A program made the translations under genes and the position numbers. DNA of 64,000 nt from Pseudonocardia sp. SCN 73-27 (GTDB lineage Bacteria; Actinomycetota; Actinomycetes; Mycobacteriales; Pseudonocardiaceae), in the NCBI GenBank assembly GCA_001725415.1, contig MEGH01000003.1:197859-261858 (forward strand). Reading direction: 5' to 3'. The notes under the pieces were generated by a model, which was given only the letters and a program-made list of their open reading frames with translations, was not told the DNA's origin and did not search any database. Below are positions 43,601 to 50,777 of the stretch, piece after piece; positions within the stretch are counted from its first letter, which is position 1; the number at the start of each line of letters is the position of its first letter.

Positions 43601-44491
43601 GAGCTGGGCGACGTAGGTGGTGAACGCCAGGAAGGTGCCGATGGTGATCGAGCCGTTGAGCGCCAGCGCCCCGCCGACGCCGATGACGGCGACCTGGCCG
43701 AGCGTGGGCAGGGCGAGCAGCGTCGGGTTGAGCCGGGCGGTCATCCGGGCGGCGCGCATGCGCTCGGCGAACAGCCGCCGCGAGATGCGTTCGAGCGTCG
43801 CGACCTCGCGGTCCTCCTGCCCGAACCCCTTGACGACGCGGACGCCGGTGACGGTCTCCTCGACCTGCTGGGCGACGTCGGCGGCGCGCTGCTGGGCCGA
43901 CCACGTGGCCGGGAAGAGTGTGCGGCGGGTGCGGTTGGTGACGAACGCGGCGAGCGGCAGCATGACCAGCGCGACCACGGTGAGCAGCGGCGACAGCCAC
44001 AGCATCGCGCCGACCGACGCGACGACGAGCACGACCGTCCCGGCCGCGAGCGGCACCATGGACAGCAGGCTCTGCACGAGCTGCAGGTCGGTGATCGCGC
44101 GGGAGACGACCTGGCCGGTGCGCATCTGGTCCTGCCGCTGCCCGTCGAGACGCTGGACGGCGGCGAACACCTGACGGCGCAGGTCGTGCTGCACGTCGAG
44201 CGCCATCCGGCCGGCGAGGTAGCGGCGCAGGAACGAGGCGCCGAACCGGATCGTGGCCAGCACGAGGATGGCGACGACGACCGGGACCAGGACGTCGGTG
44301 ATGCCGCGGACGGCGTCGTCGACGGCGACGCGGGTGAGCAGCGGGCCGACCGCGTCGAGGCTGACCCCGCACACCGACGCCACGAGCGCGCCGATCGTCA
44401 CCCCGCGGTGCCGCATGCAGGCGCGCACGAGCTTGCGGATCCAGCCGGGCCCGGTGCGCGGTGCGTCACGCTCGACAGAGACCGCTACCAC
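40664..44491 (-). CDS. Fused ABC exporter (TM-NBD-TM-NBD)
   Basis: 1275 residues: two type IV ABC exporter halves in one chain. NBD1: Walker A GGAGSGKST near 380, LSGGQ near 483, Walker B LVLDDATSAVD near 505 with Asp in place of the catalytic Glu. NBD2: GATGAGKST near 1055, signature LSAGQ near 1155, ILVFDEATAALD near 1180 with the Glu present. Thus one canonical site (NBD2 Walker + NBD1 signature) and one degenerate site. A Gly/Ala-rich linker joins the halves at ~605-680. Substrate unknown; drugs or lipids are usual. GTG 44491 is 6 bases from TAACCT (leaderless type). Confidence 0.92.
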   Translation of the reverse strand: MVAVSVERDAPRTGPGWIRKLVRACMRHRGVTIGALVASVCGVSLDAVGPLLTRVAVDDAVRGITDVLVPVVVAILVLATIRFGASFLRRYLAGRMALDVQHDLRRQVFAAVQRLDGQRQDQMRTGQVVSRAITDLQLVQSLLSMVPLAAGTVVLVVASVGAMLWLSPLLTVVALVMLPLAAFVTNRTRRTLFPATWSAQQRAADVAQQVEETVTGVRVVKGFGQEDREVATLERISRRLFAERMRAARMTARLNPTLLALPTLGQVAVIGVGGALALNGSITIGTFLAFTTYVAQLVGPARLVGSLIVSAQLARAGVERVYDLVDTSSDVTDPDDPATLPDGPLGIELDAVSFGYTRRDPVLDGVSLTVAPGETLAIVGGAGSGKSTVALLLPRFYDPQGGALRLGGVDLRRLRLADLRSELGVVFEEAFLFSDTIRANIAYARPGASDDEVRAAAEAAQVAGFVEALPDGYDTLVGERGLTLSGGQRQRIALARAMLTAPRVLVLDDATSAVDTATEAAIHGTLRTLTEGRTTLLVAHRRSTLALADRIAVLDHGRVVDVGTEAELVARSPLFRSLLAADGPDLATTDGPPAVLVEGSLDVEGVTPELWPEPVTGPAGGSEGAVRAAAASGGGMRGSAGATAMVGGIPATPELLARVDALPAATEKPRLGDTDPTTPLDGARLVRILRPVRGLLALGLVLVSLDALTSLAFPTVARYAVDNGISARSAHAVLVATLLGIGLVAVGWFVVAAETLITSRTGESLLYSLRVRSYAHLQRLGLDYYERELSGRIMTRMTTDVDALSTFLQTGLTQAVVSLLTVVGVAVALLVTDPQLALVALSVLPLLIAATIVFRRLSSRAYAEAREKVSAVNADMQENVSGVRVAQAFVREEHSAQAFGARSDAYRRTRLRAQRYIATYFPGVAYLSDIAQAAVLGVGAARVAAGDLTPGVLTAFLLYLGMFFAPVQALSQVFDGYQQARVGLTRISELLRTRTSVPAAPDERLGAPVTVPERLRGDVELRDICFRYDAGADPAVVGIDLHVRPGETVALVGATGAGKSTLVKLVTRFYDVRAGAVLVDGVDIRRYPLSAYRQRLGVVPQEPHLFTGDLAANIAYGRPDATPADVERAARAVGALPLVQSLPGGFRHPVGERGQGLSAGQRQLVALARAELVDPDILVFDEATAALDPATEAAVLAAGDHVTARRTAFVVAHRLATAARADRIVVLDGGRVVEQGPHADLLAAGGRYAALWAAGELEPAAPDPAAPDPAEPRSA

Positions 44492-44592
44492 CCGAGCAGG
44501 TTATGCCCGCCCACCGACATCCCGCCCGCCGCCGACGGTGAGCAACCGCACGATGTGGAAGGCACGTGGGTGCGCGGGTGTTGGGACGACCC

Positions 44593-45423
44593 GTGACACA
44601 GGTACCGCACATCGCACTGAACGACGGCGTCGAGATCCCTCAGCTCGGGTTCGGGGTGTTCCTGGTCCCGCCCGGTGAGACGAAGGCGTCGGTGGCCGAG
44701 GCGCTGCGCGTCGGCTACCGCCACGTCGACACCGCCCGCATCTACGACAACGAGCGCGAGGTCGGCGAGGCCATCGCCGAGTCCGGCGTGCCCCGCGACG
44801 AGCTGTTCGTCACCACCAAGGTCTGGAACGCCGACCAGGGCCGCGACGCGACCCTCGCGGCGCTCGACGCGAGCCTGGCGCGGCTCGGCCTCGACACCCT
44901 CGACCTCTACCTCATCCACTGGCCGACGCCCGCGCGCGACCGCTACGTCGACACCTTCCGCGCGCTCGTGGAGCTGCGCGACTCCGGACGGGTGCGTTCG
45001 GTCGGCGTCTCCAACTTCCAGGTCCCACACCTGCAGCGCGTGATCGACGAGACGGGGGTCGTGCCGGCGGTCAACCAGGTGGAACTGCACCCGAACCTGA
45101 CGCAGGAGCCGTTGCGCGCCTTCCACGCCGAGCACGGCATCGCCACCGAGGCGTGGAGCCCGCTCGCGCGCGGCGGGCTGCTGGAGGACCCGGTCGTCGG
45201 CAAGATCGCGGCCGCGCACGGGCGCACCCCGGCGCAGGTGATCCTGCGTTGGCACCTGCAGCTGGGCAACATCGTGATCCCGAAGTCGGTCACGCCGTCG
45301 CGGATCGCGGAGAACCTCGACGTGTTCGGCTTCGCGCTCTCCGACGACGACGTCGCCGCCCTGTCGGCGGTCGACACCGGCAGCCGCATCGGCCCGGACC
45401 CCGACGAGTTCAACGGCAGCTGA
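44593..45423 (+). CDS. Aldo/keto reductase (2,5-diketo-D-gluconate reductase-like)
   Basis: A 276-residue NADPH-dependent AKR5-type reductase: GFGVFLVPPGET, GYRHVDTARIYDNEREVG (catalytic Asp and Tyr), VTTKVWNADQG (Lys), DLYLIHWP (His), SVGVSNFQ and VIPKSVTPSRIAEN. It reduces a carbonyl compound in the cytosol. GTG 44593 is preferred over 44566 because the family starts just before the VPHIALNDG strand. It is divergent from the ABC exporter. Confidence 0.9.
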   Translation: MTQVPHIALNDGVEIPQLGFGVFLVPPGETKASVAEALRVGYRHVDTARIYDNEREVGEAIAESGVPRDELFVTTKVWNADQGRDATLAALDASLARLGLDTLDLYLIHWPTPARDRYVDTFRALVELRDSGRVRSVGVSNFQVPHLQRVIDETGVVPAVNQVELHPNLTQEPLRAFHAEHGIATEAWSPLARGGLLEDPVVGKIAAAHGRTPAQVILRWHLQLGNIVIPKSVTPSRIAENLDVFGFALSDDDVAALSAVDTGSRIGPDPDEFNGS

Positions 45424-45439
45424 TCCGCTGACCCGACCA

Positions 45440-45463
45440 CCCCGGCGCGCGTGCGCGCCGGGG
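45440..45463 (+). terminator. 11-bp GC hairpin after the aldo/keto reductase, abutting the next promoter
   Basis: CCCCGGCGCGC and GCGCGCCGGGG separated by two bases, directly followed by TAGTTT, the -10 of the next gene. It can stop transcription from upstream immediately before the new start. Confidence 0.65.
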
Positions 45464-45476
45464 TAGTTTCGCGCCC

Positions 45477-46499
45477 GTGCGCGAGTTCGTGATGGGACTG
45501 CCCAAGGCCGAGCTGCACGTCCACGTCGAGGGCACGATCGAGCCGGCGACGGCGTTCGCGCTCGCCGAGCGCAACGGCGTCACGCTCTCCTGGCCGACGC
45601 CCGCGGCGCTGGCCGGGGCGATGGAGTTCGACGACCTGCAGTCGTTCCTCGACGTCTACTACGCGGTCATGGCGGTGCTGCGCACCCCGGCCGACTTCAC
45701 CGACATCGCCGACGCCTACCTGGAACGTGCTGCGGCACAGGGGGTCCGGCACGTCGAGCTGTTCTTCGACCCGCAAGCCCACGTGGCCAGGGGCGTGCCG
45801 ATCGAGTCGGTGATCGACGGGCTGTACGCGGCGACGTCGACCGCGCGGGGCCGCTTCGGTGTCAGCGCCGGGCTGATCCTGTGCTTCATGCGCGACCTGC
45901 CCGTCGACGACGCCGCGGCCACGCTCGCGGCGGCGCTTCCGCACGTCGACAAGCTGGTGGGTGTCGGGCTGGACTCCGCCGAGGTGGGGTTCCCGCCGGG
46001 GCTGTTCGCCGACGTCTTCGCCGATGCCCGCGCCGCGGGGCTGCACGTCGTCGCCCACGCCGGTGAGGAGGGCCCGCCCGAGTACGTGTGGGAGGCGCTG
46101 CGCGCGTTGCAGGTGGAGCGGGTCGACCACGGGCTGCGGTCGCTGGAGGACGAGGAGCTGGTGGCGCACCTCGTCGAGACCGCGACACCGTTGACGGTGT
46201 GCCCCTTCTCGACCGTGCGGCTGCGCGGCTGCGACACCCTTGCCGACCATCCGCTGGCCCGGATGCTGCGCCTGGGGCTGACGGTCTCGGTGCACTCCGA
46301 CGACCCGGCCTACTTCGGCGGGTACGTCGGCGACAACCTCGACGCGGTTCGCGAGACCCTCGCGCTGAGCGAGGACGAGCTGTACACCCTGGCCACCAAC
46401 TCGTTCCGCTCGTCGTTCCTGCCCGAGGAGGAGATGCAGGAGCACCTGCGCGCGCTCGACGCATACGTCTCCGACGCCCCGAACGTCCGGTTCCGGTGA
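45477..46499 (+). CDS. Adenine deaminase (adenosine-deaminase family)
   Basis: A 340-residue zinc aminohydrolase: H14-x-H16 (ELHVHVEG), AHAGEEGPPEY, VDHGLRSLED and SDDPAYFGGYV. The last motif and GLDSAEVGFPP agree better with the bacterial/yeast adenine deaminase branch (adenine to hypoxanthine) than with true adenosine deaminases, although many annotations say Add. Role: purine salvage in the cytosol. GTG 45477 has no SD and sits 7 bases after TAGTTT, indicating a leaderless transcript. Confidence 0.85.
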   Translation: MREFVMGLPKAELHVHVEGTIEPATAFALAERNGVTLSWPTPAALAGAMEFDDLQSFLDVYYAVMAVLRTPADFTDIADAYLERAAAQGVRHVELFFDPQAHVARGVPIESVIDGLYAATSTARGRFGVSAGLILCFMRDLPVDDAAATLAAALPHVDKLVGVGLDSAEVGFPPGLFADVFADARAAGLHVVAHAGEEGPPEYVWEALRALQVERVDHGLRSLEDEELVAHLVETATPLTVCPFSTVRLRGCDTLADHPLARMLRLGLTVSVHSDDPAYFGGYVGDNLDAVRETLALSEDELYTLATNSFRSSFLPEEEMQEHLRALDAYVSDAPNVRFR

Positions 46500-46558
46500 C
46501 CGCGCAGCGGCGCTAGCGTGGCGCAGGACACTTTTGTCGCTGCACACCGGGAGCGCCG

Positions 46559-48118
46559 ATGACGCCGCAGTTCTCCGACATCCCCGCGCTGCTCGCGCAC
46601 TGGGCGACCGAGCGTGCCGACGACGAGATCATCCGCGCCGACGGCCGCCCGCGCACGTGGCGGGAGCTGCAGGAACGGGTGCAGCGACTCGCGGGGGCGC
46701 TGCGCGCCTCCGGAATCGGCCCCGGCGACCGGATCGCCGTCCTCGACCTCAACCACCCGTCGTGCATCGAGCTCACGCTGGCGTGTGCGCACATCGGGGC
46801 GGCCAACGCCGTCGTCAACTTCCGCCTGGCGCCGCCCGAGATCGTCTACGTGATCAACGATGCCGACGCGAAGCTGCTGTTCGTCGGCCCGGAGTTCGCG
46901 GGCGCCGCAGAGTCGTTGCGCGACAAGATTCCGAGGGTCGAGCGGATCGTCCGGATCGGCGGCGAGGACGACGAGTACGAGCCCTGGCTGGCCGCGCACG
47001 AGCCCGACACGTACGTGCACCCGCCCGCCCCCGACGACTGCTTCGTGCAGCTCTACACGTCCGGCACCACGGGTTTCCCCAAGGGCGCCATGCTCACCCA
47101 CCGCGGGATGCTCGCCCACGCGGCCAACGTGCTCGCCGACATCCCGATGCCGGCGGACGCGGTCGTGCAGGTCGCGATGCCGCTGTTCCACGTCGGCGGT
47201 ACGAGCTACGCGTTCGTCGCGCTCACCGCGGGCGCACGGATGATCCTGATGCGCATCCCCGACCCCGCGGCCGTCCTCGACATGCTCGCCGCCGAGCGCA
47301 TCACCCACACGTTCCTGGTGCCGGCGCTCATGGCCGCGCTCACCGCCGTCCCGGGAGCCGCCGACCGCGATTATTCGTCGCTGAAGATCCTGTCCTACGG
47401 CGCCTCCCCGATCCCGCTGCCCGTCCTGCGCGCGTGCGCCGCGCTGTTCCCGGGCACGTTGCAGCAGGTGTACGGGATGACCGAGGCGTGCGGCGTCGTC
47501 ACCACGCTCGGGCCGGCCGACCACGAGAACCCCGACGTCGTGCACCGGCTCGTGTCCGCCGGCACCCCGATCCCGGGGGTGGAGATCGAGATCCGCGACC
47601 CCGCCACCGGCGACCGGGTGCCCACGGGTGAGCCCGGCGAGGTGTGGGTGCGCACCGAGCAGCTCATGTCGGGCTACTGGCACAAGCCCGAGGCCACCGC
47701 CGACGCGATCACCGAGGACGGCTGGCTGCGCTCCGGCGACGGCGGGCACATCGACGCCGACGGGTACGTCTACGTCACCGACCGGATCAAGGACATGATC
47801 ATCAGTGGTGGGGAGAACATCTACCCCGCCGAGATCGAGCGCGTCCTGGCCGAGCATCCCGACGTGGGCGACGTCGCCGTCATCGGGGTGCCCGACGACC
47901 GCTGGGGCGAGGTCGGCAAGGCCGTTGTCGTCGCGCGGCCGGGGGCGACCGTCGACCGTGAGGCGCTGCTGGCCTACTGCCGCGACCACCTGGCGTCGTT
48001 CAAATGCCCGAAGAGCGTCGACGTGGTCGCCGAGCTCCCCCGCAACCCGACGGGCAAGATCCTGAAGAAGGACTTGCGCGCCCCGTACTGGGAGGGCCGC
48101 GACCGGCAGACGGTCTGA
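46559..48118 (+). CDS. Long-chain-fatty-acid-CoA ligase (FadD-type)
   Basis: 519 residues: YTSGTTGFPKGAM P-loop, FHVGGTSYAF, YGMTEACG, SGDGGHIDADGYV, hinge KDMIISGGENIYPAE and C-terminal PTGKILKKDLR with the catalytic Lys. It activates a fatty or other carboxylic acid to acyl-CoA. ATG 46559 has SD GGGAG; a TAGCGT at 46513-46518 is a likely -10. It belongs to a different subgroup from the ligases at 24022 and 29343 (ISGGENIYPAE against KVGGENVAAAE). Confidence 0.9.
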   Translation: MTPQFSDIPALLAHWATERADDEIIRADGRPRTWRELQERVQRLAGALRASGIGPGDRIAVLDLNHPSCIELTLACAHIGAANAVVNFRLAPPEIVYVINDADAKLLFVGPEFAGAAESLRDKIPRVERIVRIGGEDDEYEPWLAAHEPDTYVHPPAPDDCFVQLYTSGTTGFPKGAMLTHRGMLAHAANVLADIPMPADAVVQVAMPLFHVGGTSYAFVALTAGARMILMRIPDPAAVLDMLAAERITHTFLVPALMAALTAVPGAADRDYSSLKILSYGASPIPLPVLRACAALFPGTLQQVYGMTEACGVVTTLGPADHENPDVVHRLVSAGTPIPGVEIEIRDPATGDRVPTGEPGEVWVRTEQLMSGYWHKPEATADAITEDGWLRSGDGGHIDADGYVYVTDRIKDMIISGGENIYPAEIERVLAEHPDVGDVAVIGVPDDRWGEVGKAVVVARPGATVDREALLAYCRDHLASFKCPKSVDVVAELPRNPTGKILKKDLRAPYWEGRDRQTV

Positions 48119-48220
48119 CGCTGCACAGAAGAGTCGCGTGACCGGTGTCACATTTCGGTAGCGCGGCGCGCTTTCGGAGCGAGCCGACCTTCGGTGCTCC
48201 ACGACCGAGAGGTGGTTTTC

Positions 48221-49018
48221 GTGCTCGTATCCACGGTGAAGCACGTCGTCCGCGGCGCCGAGGACCGCGCGTTGCGCATCCTCACCGCCGCTGGCGTCCG
48301 GCGGTCCCAGGAAACACTCGCTGAGCAGGCCCGTGACTACTGGGTCGGTGGGGGCGGTGACCGCTGGCGGTCGGACTCGCACTGGCGTGACGCCGACGTC
48401 TTCTCCGGCACCGACCTCTGGTCCGATCTCGGCCGCCGCCACCTGGAGATGGTCGAGCGGGCCGGACGCGCCCTCGGAGGGCCCACCGACCACTGGGGAC
48501 GCGTCGTCGAATGGGGCTGCGGCGGCGGGGCGAACGCCGTCCACTTCGCGCCGCGCGCCGGCGAGTTCGTGGGAGTCGACGTCGCCCCCGAGAGCCTCGT
48601 CGAGTGCGGGACACAGGTCGAGGCCGTGTGCGACACCCCGTGGAAGCCCGTCCTCGTCGACGTCGCCCACCCCGAGGCCGCGGCGGCGGGCATCGGATCG
48701 TGCGACCTCTGGCTGTCCTACTACGTGTTCGAGCTGCTGCCGTCGCGCGAGTACGGCGCGCGGCTGCTGACGCTGGCCCATCGGATGCTGCGCCCGGGCG
48801 GAATCGCGAGCATCCAGATCAAGTACAGCGACGGGACGTGGGCGACCCGCCCGCGGCGCTGGGGCTACCGGTCGTCGGTCGCCGGCATGACGGCGTACCG
48901 GATCGAGGAGTTCTGGGAGCTGGCCGCGCGCGTCGGCTTCGTCCCCGAGCTCGTGGAGCTGCGCCCGCGGGACGACCTCGACCGCCGGTACGCATACTTC
49001 ACGCTGCGACGGCCCTGA
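48221..49018 (+). CDS. Class I SAM-dependent methyltransferase
   Basis: 265 residues. The SAM-binding motif I is VVEWGCGGGANAVHFA, with FVGVDVAPESL as motif II and LRPGGIASIQIKY as the post-motif strand. The acceptor is unknown. Start GTG 48221 follows GAGAGGTGG; the in-frame GTG at 48194 would place that SD inside the gene. The Arg-rich first 40 residues have no obvious export signal. Confidence 0.85.
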   Translation: MLVSTVKHVVRGAEDRALRILTAAGVRRSQETLAEQARDYWVGGGGDRWRSDSHWRDADVFSGTDLWSDLGRRHLEMVERAGRALGGPTDHWGRVVEWGCGGGANAVHFAPRAGEFVGVDVAPESLVECGTQVEAVCDTPWKPVLVDVAHPEAAAAGIGSCDLWLSYYVFELLPSREYGARLLTLAHRMLRPGGIASIQIKYSDGTWATRPRRWGYRSSVAGMTAYRIEEFWELAARVGFVPELVELRPRDDLDRRYAYFTLRRP

Positions 49019-49058
49019 CCCGCCACGCGCACGGCGGGCCCGACGGACGGAGACCGCC

Positions 49059-49433
49059 GTGGCACTTCGGGTCGGCGAGCACCTCGCCGCGAGCCTCACC
49101 GGGCTGCGCTGGGAGCCGATCGAACGACGGGCACGCGCGTGGGCGGGCGACCGGCTGCTGCTCGACACGAACCACGCCCTGCCGGTCCGCCACTACCTGC
49201 CGCGCGAGGACGTCGTCGCCGACCTGCACCCCAGCGACACGGTGACGACGTGCGCCTACAAGGGCAGGGCGTCGTACCTGTCGTCGGCGACCCGGCGCGA
49301 CGTCGCCTGGACCTACCCCGCTCCGCTGCCCGACGCCGCCCAGCTGACCGATCTCGTCGCGTTCTTCGGCGAGCGCCTCGACATCGAGGTCGACGGCGTG
49401 GTGGCCGAGCGCCGCCCGACGCCGTGGTCCTGA
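49059..49433 (+). CDS. DUF427 domain protein
   Basis: 124 residues with the DUF427 core: NHALPVRHYLPREDV, LHPSDTVTTCAYKGRASYLS and VAWTYPAPLP, ending in FFGERLDIEVDG. Function unknown; the fold is a small beta-barrel. GTG 49059 has SD GGAG. Confidence 0.88.
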   Translation: MALRVGEHLAASLTGLRWEPIERRARAWAGDRLLLDTNHALPVRHYLPREDVVADLHPSDTVTTCAYKGRASYLSSATRRDVAWTYPAPLPDAAQLTDLVAFFGERLDIEVDGVVAERRPTPWS

Positions 49434-49487
49434 CGGGTGACCGACACGAACTTGACCCACGAGTAACTTTGGGGCTGACTGTCGACC

Positions 49488-50531
49488 ATGCCGGCGATGA
49501 AGCTCTCCACCCAGGTCTCCTACGGCGACGACCCGCGCAGGACGGCCGAGTCCGTGGTCGAGATGGAGAAGGCCGGGCTCGACGTCGTGTGGGTCGCGGA
49601 GGCCTACAGCTTCGACGCCGTCTCCACGATGGGATTCCTGGCCGCGCGCACCGATCGGATCGAGATCGGGTCCGGCATCCTGCCGATCTACAGCCGCACC
49701 CCCACGCTGACGGCGATGACCGCGGCGTCGCTGGACGCGCTGTCGGGTGGGCGGTTCCTGCTGGGGCTGGGCGCGTCGGGGCCGCAGGTGATCGAGGGCT
49801 TCCACGGCGTCGCATACGACAAGCCGGTGGCGCGGACCCGCGAGGTCGTCGAGATCTGCCGCAAGGTGTGGGCGCGCGAGCGCGTCGAGCACCACGGCCT
49901 CTACGAGATCCCGCTGCCCGAGGAGCAGGGCACCGGGCTGGGCAAGCCGCTGAAGCTCATCAACCACCCCGTCCGTGCCGACATCCCGGTGTGGATCGCG
50001 TCGCTCGGCGAGCGCAACGTCGCGATGACGGCGGAGATCGCGCAGGGCTGGCTGCCGCACGTCGTGATCCCGGAGAAGGCGCACGAGGTCTTCGCCGACG
50101 CTCTGCAGAAGGGTTTCGCCAGGCGTGACCCGGCGCTCGGCCCGTTGCAGATGACCGGCGGCGGGTTCCTGGCCGTCGACGACGACATGATCGTCCACGC
50201 CCGCAACGCCGCCCGCGCGATGTTCGCCCTCTACATCGGCGGGATGGGTGCGCGCGGGCGCAACTTCTACAACACCGTGTTCTCCCGCCAGGGCTGGACC
50301 GACGAGGCGAAGGTCGTGCAGGACCTCTACCTGGACGGCCGCAAGGAGGAGGCGGCCGCGGCCCTGCCGGACGAGTTCATCGACGGCATGACGCTCACCG
50401 GCCCGCCCGGGAAGATCAAGGAGCGCATCGCGTCGCTGGCCGAGGCCGGGGTGACGCACCTGCACGTGTCGCCGGTGTCGAAGGACCCGGTGGGACTGCT
50501 GGGGCAGGTCAGGGAGTGGCTCGACCAGTAG
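49488..50531 (+). CDS. LLM-class F420-dependent oxidoreductase
   Basis: 347 residues. STQVSYGDDPRRTAESVVEMEKAG and VWVAEAYSFDAVSTMGFLAA are typical of the F420-dependent group, with GSGILPIYSRTP and FLLGLGASGPQVIEGFHG following. The protein should transfer hydride from reduced F420 to an unknown substrate. A TAACTT box at 49463-49468 could be the -10. Both ATG 49488 and ATG 49497 are possible starts. Confidence 0.87.
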   Translation: MPAMKLSTQVSYGDDPRRTAESVVEMEKAGLDVVWVAEAYSFDAVSTMGFLAARTDRIEIGSGILPIYSRTPTLTAMTAASLDALSGGRFLLGLGASGPQVIEGFHGVAYDKPVARTREVVEICRKVWARERVEHHGLYEIPLPEEQGTGLGKPLKLINHPVRADIPVWIASLGERNVAMTAEIAQGWLPHVVIPEKAHEVFADALQKGFARRDPALGPLQMTGGGFLAVDDDMIVHARNAARAMFALYIGGMGARGRNFYNTVFSRQGWTDEAKVVQDLYLDGRKEEAAAALPDEFIDGMTLTGPPGKIKERIASLAEAGVTHLHVSPVSKDPVGLLGQVREWLDQ

Positions 50532-50548
50532 CCGCCCGTCTCCCCCGG

Positions 50549-50573
50549 ACGGGGGTGATCGGCTCACCCCCGT
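50549..50573 (+). terminator. Intrinsic terminator after the F420 oxidoreductase
   Basis: ACGGGGGTGA and TCACCCCCGT form a 10-bp stem around a five-base loop, 17 bases after the stop. Confidence 0.75.
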
Positions 50574-50682
50574 TCTCACCCGTCCGGGAGGCGCGTACCC
50601 GGACGCTCCCGCGCTCGTTCGTCCTGATCACGGCCCTGACCACCGACGAGAAACGCCGGAAGCGACGAAGACGACACCCAGA

Positions 50683-50726
50683 GGTACCTCCATGCGGTAC
50701 CTCCCCCTCCGGGGGAGGACTACCGT
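50683..50726 (+). promoter_or_regulatory. Leader region of kgd with direct repeat and hairpin
   Basis: GGTACCTCC occurs twice (50683-50691, 50696-50704), 13 bases apart, followed by a CCTCCCCC/GGGGGAGG hairpin (50700-50718) and a TACCGT -10-like hexamer (50721-50726). The arrangement suggests regulator binding upstream of the kgd transcript start near 50734. Confidence 0.45.
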
Positions 50727-50777
50727 GGGAGGGTCCCGGCGGAGTGACGACGATCGAGCGAACCGAGGCGATTCAGC

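Noticed and set aside
40065-44372. Very long open frame on the minus strand, out of frame with the ABC exporter and extending through the repeat array.
   Set aside because: It is an Arg/Pro-rich shadow of GC-biased third positions in the exporter gene; it has no recognisable domain and changes character outside it.
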